A DNA stretch of 64,000 nucleotides from Cyanobacteria bacterium UBA2566. GTDB lineage: Bacteria > Cyanobacteriota > Cyanobacteriia > Cyanobacteriales > Desertifilaceae. The number at the start of each line of letters is the position of its first letter. The first letter of the stretch is position 1. This document shows, one piece after another, positions 35,146 through 42,675 of this stretch. A model generated the notes under the pieces. The model saw only the letters and a list, made by a program, of their open reading frames with translations, did no database searches and was not told where the DNA came from. Location: positions 13,060 through 77,059 of the forward strand of contig DDLS01000140.1 of assembly GCA_002340255.1 (NCBI GenBank). Direction: 5' to 3'. A program made the position numbers and the translations under genes.

Positions 35146-36672
35146 TTACTTCATCGTTGAAAGATCTAGGGCATCAAAGGATTGGAAAAATGCGAGTAGT
35201 TTACGGGCAATTTTGACCACACCACCGCTAACATTGGATTCAATATTCAGGGGAATCACCGGATCGTGGAGGGACAAACGCAAGAGAAACCATCCATCTT
35301 CTTCTGGAGCAGTGCAGGAAACTCGCACGCCTTCATAGTTATTGGGAACTACACTCCAGTTCGGTTGAGCGTTAGCAAAGGTTTGCAAGGCTTCAATCAC
35401 CTGATTACCATAGGGTTTGAAGTCATCCAGGGCAAGTTTAATACGGAATTCCTGGCTTTCGACAGGTTCTTTGAGGTTAGTGATTAAATCATTGAGCGAT
35501 CGCCCTTCTAATTTCGCTTTTGCCAATTCGATCGCCAGTTTACTGACTAAGTAAGCTCCATCATCAAGAAAATAGTTTTCTTTCATTGCTGCATGACCGG
35601 AGGTTTCAATAGCTAACCAAGATTCCTGACCTTCTGCGTTTAATCGTTGGGCTTCATTGATCACATTTTTATACCCACGCTTAAACCGATGATGAGTTCC
35701 CTTGAGGTCTTCGGTAATGAACTTCGCTAAACCATCAGAGGTAATGGAGTCCGTAACTATAGTCGATCCGGGATGTTCCCGCAACACAATAGCAGAAATG
35801 AGGGCAATGAGACGGTTGCGGTTCAGTTCTTTACCCGTCCCATCTACGGCTCCCCCGCGATCTACATCAGTATCAAAGATAATCCCCAAATCCGCTTGAT
35901 TCTCCGTGACCGCTTTACAGATAGCATCCATTGCTTTGCCATTTTCGGGGTTCGGTACATGGTTAGGGAAATGGCCATCTGGGTCAAGAAATTGACTCCC
36001 TGTGGTGTCTGCACCCAAGGGTTGCAAGACTTGACTGACATAAAATCCCCCTGCACCATTACCGGCATCAACGACAATTTTGAGACCTTTCAGAGGTTGC
36101 TCAAAATTGGTGGGATGGTTCGTGCCTTCCCGGATTTTTTGCACCAGTTGACCGGCATAGACGCTCATAAAGTCTTTGGAGGTAATGATTCCGGGGGTAG
36201 GTACGGGTGTAAAGTGGGTTTCGGAGGCAATGCTCAGAATCTGACTGATATTTTGTTTTTCTAATCCCCCTTTAGCCGTAAAAAATTTACACCCGTTGCG
36301 ATTTGAGGGGAGATGGCTAGCTGTCAACATGATTGACCCATCGCACATAAACCCAGGGGTTACCGTACTCATGAATAGGGCAGGGGTCGAAGCCAGTCCG
36401 AAATCATACACTGTTGCACCCAGGGCGGCGATCGCTTCCATCATCGCATCGATCAATTCTGGCCCAGAAATACGGCTATCGCGTCCCAACCCTAGAGTTA
36501 ATTCTGTAATCGGTTTTTCTAAAGTTTGACTGAGCCAAGTGCAAAAACTTTGACCAATTTTACGGCAAACGTCCGGCGTTAAATTAACCGGCTCATCGGG
36601 GATCGAGGGAAGTGCCACCCCTCGAATATCTGAGCCATTTTGTAATTTTTTCCAATTGATATCATTAACCAT
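35146..36672 (-). CDS. Phosphomannomutase/phosphoglucomutase (alpha-D-phosphohexomutase)
   Basis: This 508-residue enzyme interconverts hexose 1- and 6-phosphates through a phosphoserine. It has the opening GSDIRGVALPS, the active-site loop IMLTASHLPSNRNGCKFF (the Ser of TASH), the metal loop GIIFDTDVDRGGAVD, the sugar-binding GYKNVINEAQ and AIETSGHAAMKEN, and the C-terminal phosphate loop region. Length is typical of the longer phosphohexomutase branch. It could supply mannose- or glucose-1-phosphate to the glycosyltransferases nearby and to the galT route. Confidence 0.9.
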   Translation of the reverse strand: MVNDINWKKLQNGSDIRGVALPSIPDEPVNLTPDVCRKIGQSFCTWLSQTLEKPITELTLGLGRDSRISGPELIDAMMEAIAALGATVYDFGLASTPALFMSTVTPGFMCDGSIMLTASHLPSNRNGCKFFTAKGGLEKQNISQILSIASETHFTPVPTPGIITSKDFMSVYAGQLVQKIREGTNHPTNFEQPLKGLKIVVDAGNGAGGFYVSQVLQPLGADTTGSQFLDPDGHFPNHVPNPENGKAMDAICKAVTENQADLGIIFDTDVDRGGAVDGTGKELNRNRLIALISAIVLREHPGSTIVTDSITSDGLAKFITEDLKGTHHRFKRGYKNVINEAQRLNAEGQESWLAIETSGHAAMKENYFLDDGAYLVSKLAIELAKAKLEGRSLNDLITNLKEPVESQEFRIKLALDDFKPYGNQVIEALQTFANAQPNWSVVPNNYEGVRVSCTAPEEDGWFLLRLSLHDPVIPLNIESNVSGGVVKIARKLLAFFQSFDALDLSTMK

Positions 36673-36764
36673 AGCTAGTAAGCATAGATAAAGCTAACTT
36701 TCAGAGTACCCTAAGTTTCGCTTTTTTCCTCTAAGCTTAAGATAATTTACCGATCTGCCCTAAG

Positions 36765-36797
36765 TTGACAAAAAACTGAACTCCATTAAACTATAAT
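36765..36797 (+). promoter_or_regulatory. Candidate promoter of the type II methyltransferase gene
   Basis: A perfect TATAAT (36792-36797) lies 22 bases before the methyltransferase ATG. A perfect TTGACA (36765-36770) is upstream, but the spacer is 21 bases, longer than the usual 16-18, so a weaker -35 element may be the one used. The region is divergent with the phosphohexomutase gene. Confidence 0.45.
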
Positions 36798-36819
36798 AAA
36801 GACGCTACACTGAGTGATT

Positions 36820-37698
36820 ATGAAACAACTTGCTCTAGACTTGAATCCAAATCAAAATTTTGAATATCAATTATTTTTTAAGCCTGATTTTGAGGTGAAA
36901 TCCTGTTTTGAGTCTAGTCTAGGTATTTTGTTTGAGCAAGACTGCTTGAGTATTTTGGAAAATATTGAAGATCGAGTGGCTGATGTTGTTTTTGCCGATC
37001 CTCCGTTCAATCTAGGCAAAAAATATGGTCAGAAATCTAATGATTTACGCTCTGATGATGAGTATTTATCTTGGTGTTTTTCCTGGATCAAAGAATGTTG
37101 TAGAGTTCTTAAGCCAGGAGGAAGCTTTTTTCTATATAACTTACCGAAGTGGAATATTATTTTAGGTAATACTTTGATGCAAAATGGGTTGGATTTCCGC
37201 CATTGGATTTCCGTAAATGTTAAATCCAGTATGCCCATTCCTGGTCGATTATATCCCAGCCATTATAGTTTGCTGTATTATTCTAAAGGTAAACCCAATG
37301 TCTTTCAGAAAATTAGAACGCCAATAGAAACCTGTCGCCATTGTGGTAAAGAAATTAAAGACTATGGGGGACATCGTAAATTTATGAATCCTCTAGGCGT
37401 GAATTTAACGGATGTTTGGAATGATATTCCTCCGGTGCGTCATTGGAAATTTAAGAGTCCCAAGAGAAAGACAAATCAGTTATCAACTAAGCTGTTGGAA
37501 CGGGTAATACAAATGTCTAGCTTACCCGGAAATCTCATTATCGATCCGTTTGGTGGAAGTGGGACAACCTATGCTGTTTGTGAAGTAACGGGACGTAATT
37601 GGATAGGGATGGAAATTGAAAATTGTGATGTTATTGTTGAAAGATTGACTGAGCGGAATTTATGCTATCATGACAATAGAGATTATGTCGAAAGTTAA
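36820..37698 (+). CDS. Site-specific DNA methyltransferase of a type II system (beta-class)
   Basis: The 292-residue amino-methyltransferase has motif IV FADPPFNLGKKYG (D60-PPF) before motif I IDPFGGSGTTY (F244-G-G-S-G), which is beta-class order. A Cys/His cluster CRHCGKEIKDYGGH (C172, C175, H185) inside the target-recognition region may bind zinc. The ATG at 36820 is preferred over a GTG two codons upstream. Its stop overlaps the convergent nuclease stop. By pairing it should protect the BamHI-type site; DPPF leaves open N6-adenine or N4-cytosine. Confidence 0.88.
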   Translation: MKQLALDLNPNQNFEYQLFFKPDFEVKSCFESSLGILFEQDCLSILENIEDRVADVVFADPPFNLGKKYGQKSNDLRSDDEYLSWCFSWIKECCRVLKPGGSFFLYNLPKWNIILGNTLMQNGLDFRHWISVNVKSSMPIPGRLYPSHYSLLYYSKGKPNVFQKIRTPIETCRHCGKEIKDYGGHRKFMNPLGVNLTDVWNDIPPVRHWKFKSPKRKTNQLSTKLLERVIQMSSLPGNLIIDPFGGSGTTYAVCEVTGRNWIGMEIENCDVIVERLTERNLCYHDNRDYVES

Positions 37699-38294
37699 GC
37701 TTTAGCGCGTCCATCGGTTCCTTTAGGGATTCTGGGGACTTCGTAGCTGGTTCGATCGTGTTCGACTCCAAAAATAAGTAAACTCCCTTGATAACATGCT
37801 CCACAATTGCGCCAAAAATCAAAATACGGTTCGAGTTCTTCAAAGTTGCCAATGCGGTCAGTTAAATATTGGGCTAAATTGCGGCAAGGCACAACAACAA
37901 AACCAGCTATAATAGAACGCTTCTGAATTCCTAAGACAATTTTATTAATTGATCGGTGGCTTGAAGAAATGTTGCCGGTTTCCCATTCTACAGCTATAGC
38001 TTGTCCGGCTTGACTGAAAACAGCATCTACTTTACCCAGTTCTGGGCTGATTTCGTATTCAATCTGCCAATTCTGAGCTTTTAGGTATTCAATAAACTTA
38101 AACTTAATGGGTTTAACTCCATTACCTTGCCCTCGTTTTTTGCCACTTTCTGGATAGATAGTGAGTTGACCACTGTTTTCTGGCCATTCTACTTGTTGAA
38201 TCGCCTCTTGAACTTGTTGTTTGCTTTGTTGATAGAAGGACTGTTGTTCAATATCTGGAAAACTGAGTAGTTGTTCACGTTTAATAATTTTCAT
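37695..38294 (-). CDS. BamHI-like type II restriction endonuclease
   Basis: The 199-residue protein aligns with BamHI as I remember it: GNGVKPIK, GKVDA, AVEWETGNISSSHRSINK, YLTDRIGNFEELEPYF and VPRIPKGTDGRAK. All BamHI catalytic acids have counterparts (D90 for D94, E103 for E111, E105 for E113). So do the base-reading residues (N108, S110, R114, D146, R147 for N116, S118, R122, D154, R155). Specificity is therefore probably GGATCC. The start MKIIKREQLL was chosen over an upstream frame extension. It converges on the methyltransferase with stops sharing TTAA and is divergent from the DUF423 gene. Confidence 0.88.
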   Translation of the reverse strand: MKIIKREQLLSFPDIEQQSFYQQSKQQVQEAIQQVEWPENSGQLTIYPESGKKRGQGNGVKPIKFKFIEYLKAQNWQIEYEISPELGKVDAVFSQAGQAIAVEWETGNISSSHRSINKIVLGIQKRSIIAGFVVVPCRNLAQYLTDRIGNFEELEPYFDFWRNCGACYQGSLLIFGVEHDRTSYEVPRIPKGTDGRAKA

Positions 38295-38348
38295 GGTGTT
38301 TTGTGTGTTACGATCGCGACCAGAACAAAGGCAAAGGAGATGAGGAAA

Positions 38349-38732
38349 ATGAGTCAAGTGTTTCTCACGTTAGGATCGCTATTCGCAGCGATCGCCGTTG
38401 CTGCCGGCGCTTTTGCCTCCCATGCACTCAAAGATCAACTGAGCGATCGCTCCCTGGAAATCTTTGAAACTGCCAGTAAGTACCAAATGTATCACGCTCT
38501 TGGCATTATCCTAGTTGCCCTATTGCTGAGTTTTATTCCTTCTGGAAATACCTGGATGGTGACAGCCGGATGGGCATTTGTCGCCGGGATTCTCCTGTTT
38601 TCCGGTAGCCTATATGCCCTCAGTGTCACTGGAATCAAGAGCCTGGGAGCCATTACCCCTTTGGGCGGTGTAGCTTTTTTAATCGGTTGGGGCTGTTTAG
38701 CTCTGTCTGCATGGATGAAAACGGCTGTTTAA
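38349..38732 (+). CDS. DUF423 family small membrane protein (YgdD-like)
   Basis: The 127-residue protein with four hydrophobic segments carries the DUF423 signature VAAGAFASHALKDQL and KYQMYHALGIILVALLL, ending ITPLGGVAFLIGWGCLALSAW. It starts at 38349 or three codons earlier at 38340. Function is unknown. It is divergent from the BamHI-like gene with a 54-base gap, so the two promoters overlap. Confidence 0.9.
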   Translation: MSQVFLTLGSLFAAIAVAAGAFASHALKDQLSDRSLEIFETASKYQMYHALGIILVALLLSFIPSGNTWMVTAGWAFVAGILLFSGSLYALSVTGIKSLGAITPLGGVAFLIGWGCLALSAWMKTAV

Positions 38733-38745
38733 ACTGAAGACTAAA

Positions 38746-39609
38746 TTATTTAAACGTTACTGATACTTCCCCCAAACCCTCATATCGCGCTCGAATCATC
38801 ATTGCCTCCTTTACCGGAGTTAAAGGGGTAATGGTTCCTAAAGATAACAAATCTCCCGGCTTGAGCTGAATTCCAGCAGCATTCAAATCCTCTTTCAGCC
38901 ATAATACGGCTTGTAAAGGATGCCCTAACAGTGCAGCACTGCTACCCTCGGATAGTTTCTCTCCTTCGCCATTTTCCATGACTACCGTAATGGAGCCTAA
39001 GCGCTTTTCCCATGCGGGAGTCGCCTCAAGTGCTACCGGTTCCCCCAAAACCCCTAACCTGGCTCCAGTATTGATAGCAACTAAGGCAGGGCCATTTAAG
39101 GGTACAGTGCGATCGTATATCAGATCGGCCAATTCAATAAAGGGAATAACAGCATCTAAACTCTCCAATACCTCTTGGGGAGTTCTAGCTTGATTGATCT
39201 TTGCATCTCTGACGCGCACGATCAAATCCGCTTCAAATACGCCACGAGTGCCAAAGTTGACGGGAACAGTTGCACCACTTGAGAGTAACATTTCTTTTAA
39301 TAAAGTTCCCCGTAGAGGATGGGAAACCCCGAAGCGCTCCTGAGCCACAGGACTGGTTAAAGCGGCTTTATAGCCGACAATGGGCCCAAGTTGGGGAATG
39401 AGGGCTTGTACAAATTGTTGCTGAAATTGAGCAGCTTGTTCTAGAGTGCCATTGGGAGCGATCGCTGAAACTGGAGTACGATTGATATAATCTCTCACCA
39501 AGCGCTCTACAGAACTTGGCATCGAACGAACTTCAGCCCAGACACTGCCGGTGAAGAGTATGCCTCCAGAAAGTCCTATCAGTAGAGGTTTTTCTAATCT
39601 CCACATCAT
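38746..39609 (-). CDS. Exported 2-keto-4-pentenoate hydratase/fumarylacetoacetase-like protein
   Basis: The 287-residue protein has an N-terminal signal peptide (LLIGLSGGILFTGSVWA, cleavage near A25) followed by a hydratase/decarboxylase-like domain. That domain includes GPIVGYKAALTSPVAQERFG, FEADLIVRVRDA, VIPFIELADLIYD and LSLGTITPLTPVK. MhpD-type hydratases are cytoplasmic Mg enzymes of aromatic meta-cleavage, so an exported version is odd. The metal-binding acids (EADLIVRV, FIELAD) look kept. No catabolic partners lie nearby. Confidence 0.8.
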   Translation of the reverse strand: MMWRLEKPLLIGLSGGILFTGSVWAEVRSMPSSVERLVRDYINRTPVSAIAPNGTLEQAAQFQQQFVQALIPQLGPIVGYKAALTSPVAQERFGVSHPLRGTLLKEMLLSSGATVPVNFGTRGVFEADLIVRVRDAKINQARTPQEVLESLDAVIPFIELADLIYDRTVPLNGPALVAINTGARLGVLGEPVALEATPAWEKRLGSITVVMENGEGEKLSEGSSAALLGHPLQAVLWLKEDLNAAGIQLKPGDLLSLGTITPLTPVKEAMMIRARYEGLGEVSVTFK

Positions 39610-40106
39610 AATCGTCTCGTCCTACTCAAAAAAATGGATAAATCAAAGTGGCCGTGGCCTTATTATAATTCAGAAAATAAGGATAAGTCCCAAAGTCTAA
39701 AGGCTGCTGTTCCTACTGTTTTTTCTTGGAACTTTTTCATCAATCTATTCTGTTGATCGGAAGAAAAATGACATTTCCAATCCCCGTAAACTGACAGGTT
39801 TCATCCAGGGTCATAGTTCGTAATTCCTGTATATTTGTTAGTTATTGATAAATCATCCTAACCCTAAGAAAAAATATAACCTTGACATTCAGATGTATTT
39901 AAGCGTGAGATTAAAATTGATAGGCAACTTCCACCAAGCACTCAACATCGAATGGACTTGAGCCGAAATATTGCCTGTAGAGAGGATATCACAAGAGGCG
40001 ATCGCCTCTTCCCCAAAAAATCCTGTCAGTAACAGTTTCCAGAATCTCCATACCATCATTATCTTGAGTCTCTGCGTTAGAGCTTCAATATCTCACCTTC
40101 TCCTAG
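39610..40106. other. Long intergenic stretch upstream of the Uma2 remnant
   Basis: This covers 497 bases between the exported hydratase-like gene start and the Uma2 remnant. A TTGACA at about 39892-39897 is the only promoter-like box noticed, without a good -10. An ATG-initiated frame from about 39971 has no family resemblance until it reaches the Uma2 C terminus. No repeats, tRNA or dyads stood out. Confidence 0.35.
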
Positions 40107-40240
40107 CGAGCAACTACAGGAAAACCGCACAGGCACTAGAGCAACAACGCCCACGCACTCAACAAGCCGAGCAACTGGCAGCCTATCTCAAATCCCTCGG
40201 ATTCAACCCAGACGAGATAAACCCTCTCGATGAACAGTGA
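40107..40240 (+). pseudogene. Uma2 family C-terminal remnant
   Basis: The frame ends KTAQALEQQRPRTQQAEQLA then AYLKSLGFNPDEI and a TGA at 40238. This coiled-coil tail plus AYLRSLGxxPDE is the standard C terminus of many cyanobacterial Uma2 proteins. The nuclease-like domain that should precede it is missing; the upstream part of the frame is unrelated. The remnant lies 63 bases before pyrG. Confidence 0.6.
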
Positions 40241-40303
40241 TGATCGTGAAGCACGATGTGGCACAATAAATGGGAAGCGCAAGAATAGGGTAGAGTTCAG
40301 AAC

Positions 40304-41974
40304 ATGACCAAGTTCGTATTTGTCACGGGGGGTGTAGTTTCCAGTATTGGTAAAGGAATTCTCGCCGCCAGTTTAGGACGACTGCTCAAATCACGGGATT
40401 ATTCTGTTTCTATTCTCAAACTTGACCCCTATATTAATGTAGACCCCGGCACAATGAGTCCTTTTCAGCATGGGGAAGTCTTCGTTACCGAAGATGGAGC
40501 AGAAACTGACCTAGATTTGGGACACTACGAGCGCTTTACCGATACTTCCATGTCTCGCCTCAATAGTGTCACCCAAGGCTCTATCTATCAAGCCGTGATT
40601 AATAAAGAGCGTCGGGGAGACTACCATGGGGGAACAGTGCAAGTGATTCCCCACATTACCCATGAAATTAAAGAACGGATTCACCGGGTAGCTCGTAACT
40701 CTACCCCAGATGTGCTAATTACCGAAATTGGTGGAACCGTCGGTGATATTGAATCTCAACCCTTTTTAGAAGCAATTCGCCAATTCCGCAAAGATGTGGG
40801 ACGCAATCAGGTACTGTATATTCATGTTACCCTCGTGCCCTGGATTCCTTCGGCGGGAGAAATGAAGACGAAACCCACCCAGCACTCAGTGAAGGAATTG
40901 CGCTCGATTGGCATTCAACCTGATATTTTAGTCTGTCGGTGCGATCGCCCCCTACCCGACTCCCTAAAATCCAAAGTCTCTGAATTCTGTGATGTTCCCG
41001 TCGGATGTGTGATTCCCGCTCAAGATGTCAGTACCATCTACGAAGTACCCTTGAGAATGGAAGAGGAAGGATTAGCCACCCAAGTGATTGACTTACTGCG
41101 TTTAGAACAGCGTCCTCCCCAGCTCCAAAAATGGGAAAGCCTCGTCGAGTGTCTCTCTAATTCTACTCGCTCCCTAGAAGTGGCGATCGTCGGTAAATAT
41201 GTCCGCCTCACCGATGCCTATCTTTCCGTCATTGAAGCCCTACGCCACGCCGCCATCACCATTAACTCCCATGTTAATATTCACTGGGTCAACTCTGAAG
41301 ACTTAGAAAAAGACGGAGCCGAAACCCATCTCCAAGGCATCCATGGCTTAGTCGTTCCTGGAGGCTTTGGCATTCGCGGTGTAGATGGCAAAATTAAAGC
41401 CGTTGAATATGCCCGTTCCCATCAAATTCCCTTTCTGGGATTATGTTTAGGAATGCAATGTTCCGTGATTGAGTGGGCGCGAAATGTAGCCCAATTAAAC
41501 CCTGCCCATAGTGCCGAATTTGAACCCCAAACGCCTAACCCCGTCATTAACCTATTACCAGAGCAAGAAGATGTGGTGGACTTAGGCGGAACCATGCGTT
41601 TAGGACTCTATCCTTGCCGCATATTGCCCAATACCTTAGCTGCCGAACTCTATGAAAAAGAAGTGATTTATGAACGCCATCGACATCGCTATGAATTTAA
41701 TAATGCCTATCGCAATCTTTTCTTAGAGACTGGATATGCGATCAGTGGAACCTCTCCCGATGGACGGCTAGTAGAAATCATCGAATATCCCCAACATCCA
41801 TTCTTTATTTCCTGTCAATTTCATCCTGAATTTCAATCTCGTCCTAGCCATCCCCATCCCCTATTTCAAGGGTTTATAAAAGCCGCCCAAAACTACACAG
41901 GAGAACCTTTAGAAAATTCAGAAGTACAGGAATATTCTACTCTTAAAACTCCACTTCCAGCTAATTTAGTATAA
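40304..41974 (+). CDS. pyrG: CTP synthase
   Basis: PyrG aminates UTP to CTP with glutamine as nitrogen donor, in the cytoplasm. The 556-residue enzyme has the synthetase domain (FVFVTGGVVSSIGKGILAAS, YINVDPGTMSPFQHGEVFV, GTVGDIESQPFLEAIRQ) and the class I glutaminase domain with the Cys nucleophile in PFLGLCLGMQCSVIE and the His-Glu pair in CQFHPEFQSRP. Length is normal. It is followed 21 bases later by a small protein gene. Confidence 0.97.
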   Translation: MTKFVFVTGGVVSSIGKGILAASLGRLLKSRDYSVSILKLDPYINVDPGTMSPFQHGEVFVTEDGAETDLDLGHYERFTDTSMSRLNSVTQGSIYQAVINKERRGDYHGGTVQVIPHITHEIKERIHRVARNSTPDVLITEIGGTVGDIESQPFLEAIRQFRKDVGRNQVLYIHVTLVPWIPSAGEMKTKPTQHSVKELRSIGIQPDILVCRCDRPLPDSLKSKVSEFCDVPVGCVIPAQDVSTIYEVPLRMEEEGLATQVIDLLRLEQRPPQLQKWESLVECLSNSTRSLEVAIVGKYVRLTDAYLSVIEALRHAAITINSHVNIHWVNSEDLEKDGAETHLQGIHGLVVPGGFGIRGVDGKIKAVEYARSHQIPFLGLCLGMQCSVIEWARNVAQLNPAHSAEFEPQTPNPVINLLPEQEDVVDLGGTMRLGLYPCRILPNTLAAELYEKEVIYERHRHRYEFNNAYRNLFLETGYAISGTSPDGRLVEIIEYPQHPFFISCQFHPEFQSRPSHPHPLFQGFIKAAQNYTGEPLENSEVQEYSTLKTPLPANLV

Positions 41975-41995
41975 GCATCATCTGGAGGCAAACCG

Positions 41996-42424
41996 GTGGC
42001 ATTCTGGGCTAAAATTCCATTTGAACGTCAAATTTATGTGATCGATTTAGACCGCATAGATACGTTTATCTGTGCCACGAATGGTAAAATTTCCTTTTGG
42101 TTACCCGATAGTCAAACACCCATTGTCCTGACTCCCCAAGGCGAATCTGAAAGTTACTTGAAAGTTCAAAAGTATATTCATCACTGTTTAGAGAATCGGA
42201 AGGATAGAAATTGGCTCAAGTTCCAGTATGAGCGTAATGACTATTTTATCAATTTGATTCAGATTAGTTTATTTGCCTATCATCCAGGGAATAAAAAGTT
42301 GACTTTTTGGCTACCCAATAGTCAGACAGAAATTGTCCTCAATCCAAAATTTCATGAGCAAGCCTATCATGAAGTCATTGAGTATATTCGACAACAAACC
42401 CATTATTCTTTGGATGATGAATAA
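41996..42424 (+). CDS. Small protein with two tandem repeats of one domain
   Basis: The 142-residue protein starts at GTG, with a strong GGAGG 10 bases upstream. It is two copies of a ~60-residue unit: IDTFICATNGKISFWLPDSQ TPIVL...YLKVQKYI and ISLFAYHPGNKKLTFWLPNS QTEIVL...YHEVIEYI. The FWLP(D/N)SQT core is almost identical, so the protein is an internal duplication, probably two beta-rich modules each with a C-terminal helix. I do not recognise the family. It may be co-transcribed with pyrG. Confidence 0.75.
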   Translation: MAFWAKIPFERQIYVIDLDRIDTFICATNGKISFWLPDSQTPIVLTPQGESESYLKVQKYIHHCLENRKDRNWLKFQYERNDYFINLIQISLFAYHPGNKKLTFWLPNSQTEIVLNPKFHEQAYHEVIEYIRQQTHYSLDDE

Positions 42425-42535
42425 GTAATAGACCTCTTGAAATCAGTGAGAACGAAATGAATCGTAATTCAGTCATCCTGTCTTCTTATACCTATTCCTT
42501 CTGAAAAGAAGTCTCTCAAACCTTAAGGTACTCAA

Positions 42536-42564
42536 GTAGAAGAGAAAAAGTTTTTCTCCCCTAC
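42536..42564. repeat. GTAG...CTAC palindromic repeat, copy 2
   Basis: GTAGAAGAGAAAAAG faces TTTTTCTCCCCTAC in a 29-base imperfect palindrome. It shares ends, AAAAA/TTTTT core and length with the copy at 35066-35093. It lies 110 bases upstream of sqr and downstream of the pyrG unit, where it could also act as a transcription end. Confidence 0.55.
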
Positions 42565-42639
42565 AGCATTTTTCCGTCTATTGAGAGGCGTTCTTTATCT
42601 TTTCTTAAATTTTAATCAGACAAGACTAGGTTATTATAG

Positions 42640-42663
42640 TATGCTAAAAACTGTTTCAGCATA
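42640..42663. promoter_or_regulatory. Dyad at the sqr promoter
   Basis: TATGCT (42640-42645) and AGCATA (42658-42663) are perfect six-base arms with a 12-base spacer. They end 12 bases before the sqr ATG and directly follow a TTATTATAGT that could be the -10 region. Sulfide-responsive repressors of the ArsR type bind such dyads in other bacteria; no such regulator gene is in this window, so assignment is tentative. Confidence 0.4.
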
Positions 42664-42675
42664 GATCGAGAAATT

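Noticed and set aside
39770..39830. CRISPR-like AATCCCCGTAAACTGACAGG stretch
   Set aside because: It occurs once; no repeat-spacer pattern was seen here or anywhere in the window.
39971..40106. The ATG-initiated N-terminal part of the frame that ends in the Uma2 tail, as a real 89-residue gene
   Set aside because: The first ~45 residues resemble nothing, while the rest is plainly a Uma2 C terminus; a relic is the simpler reading.
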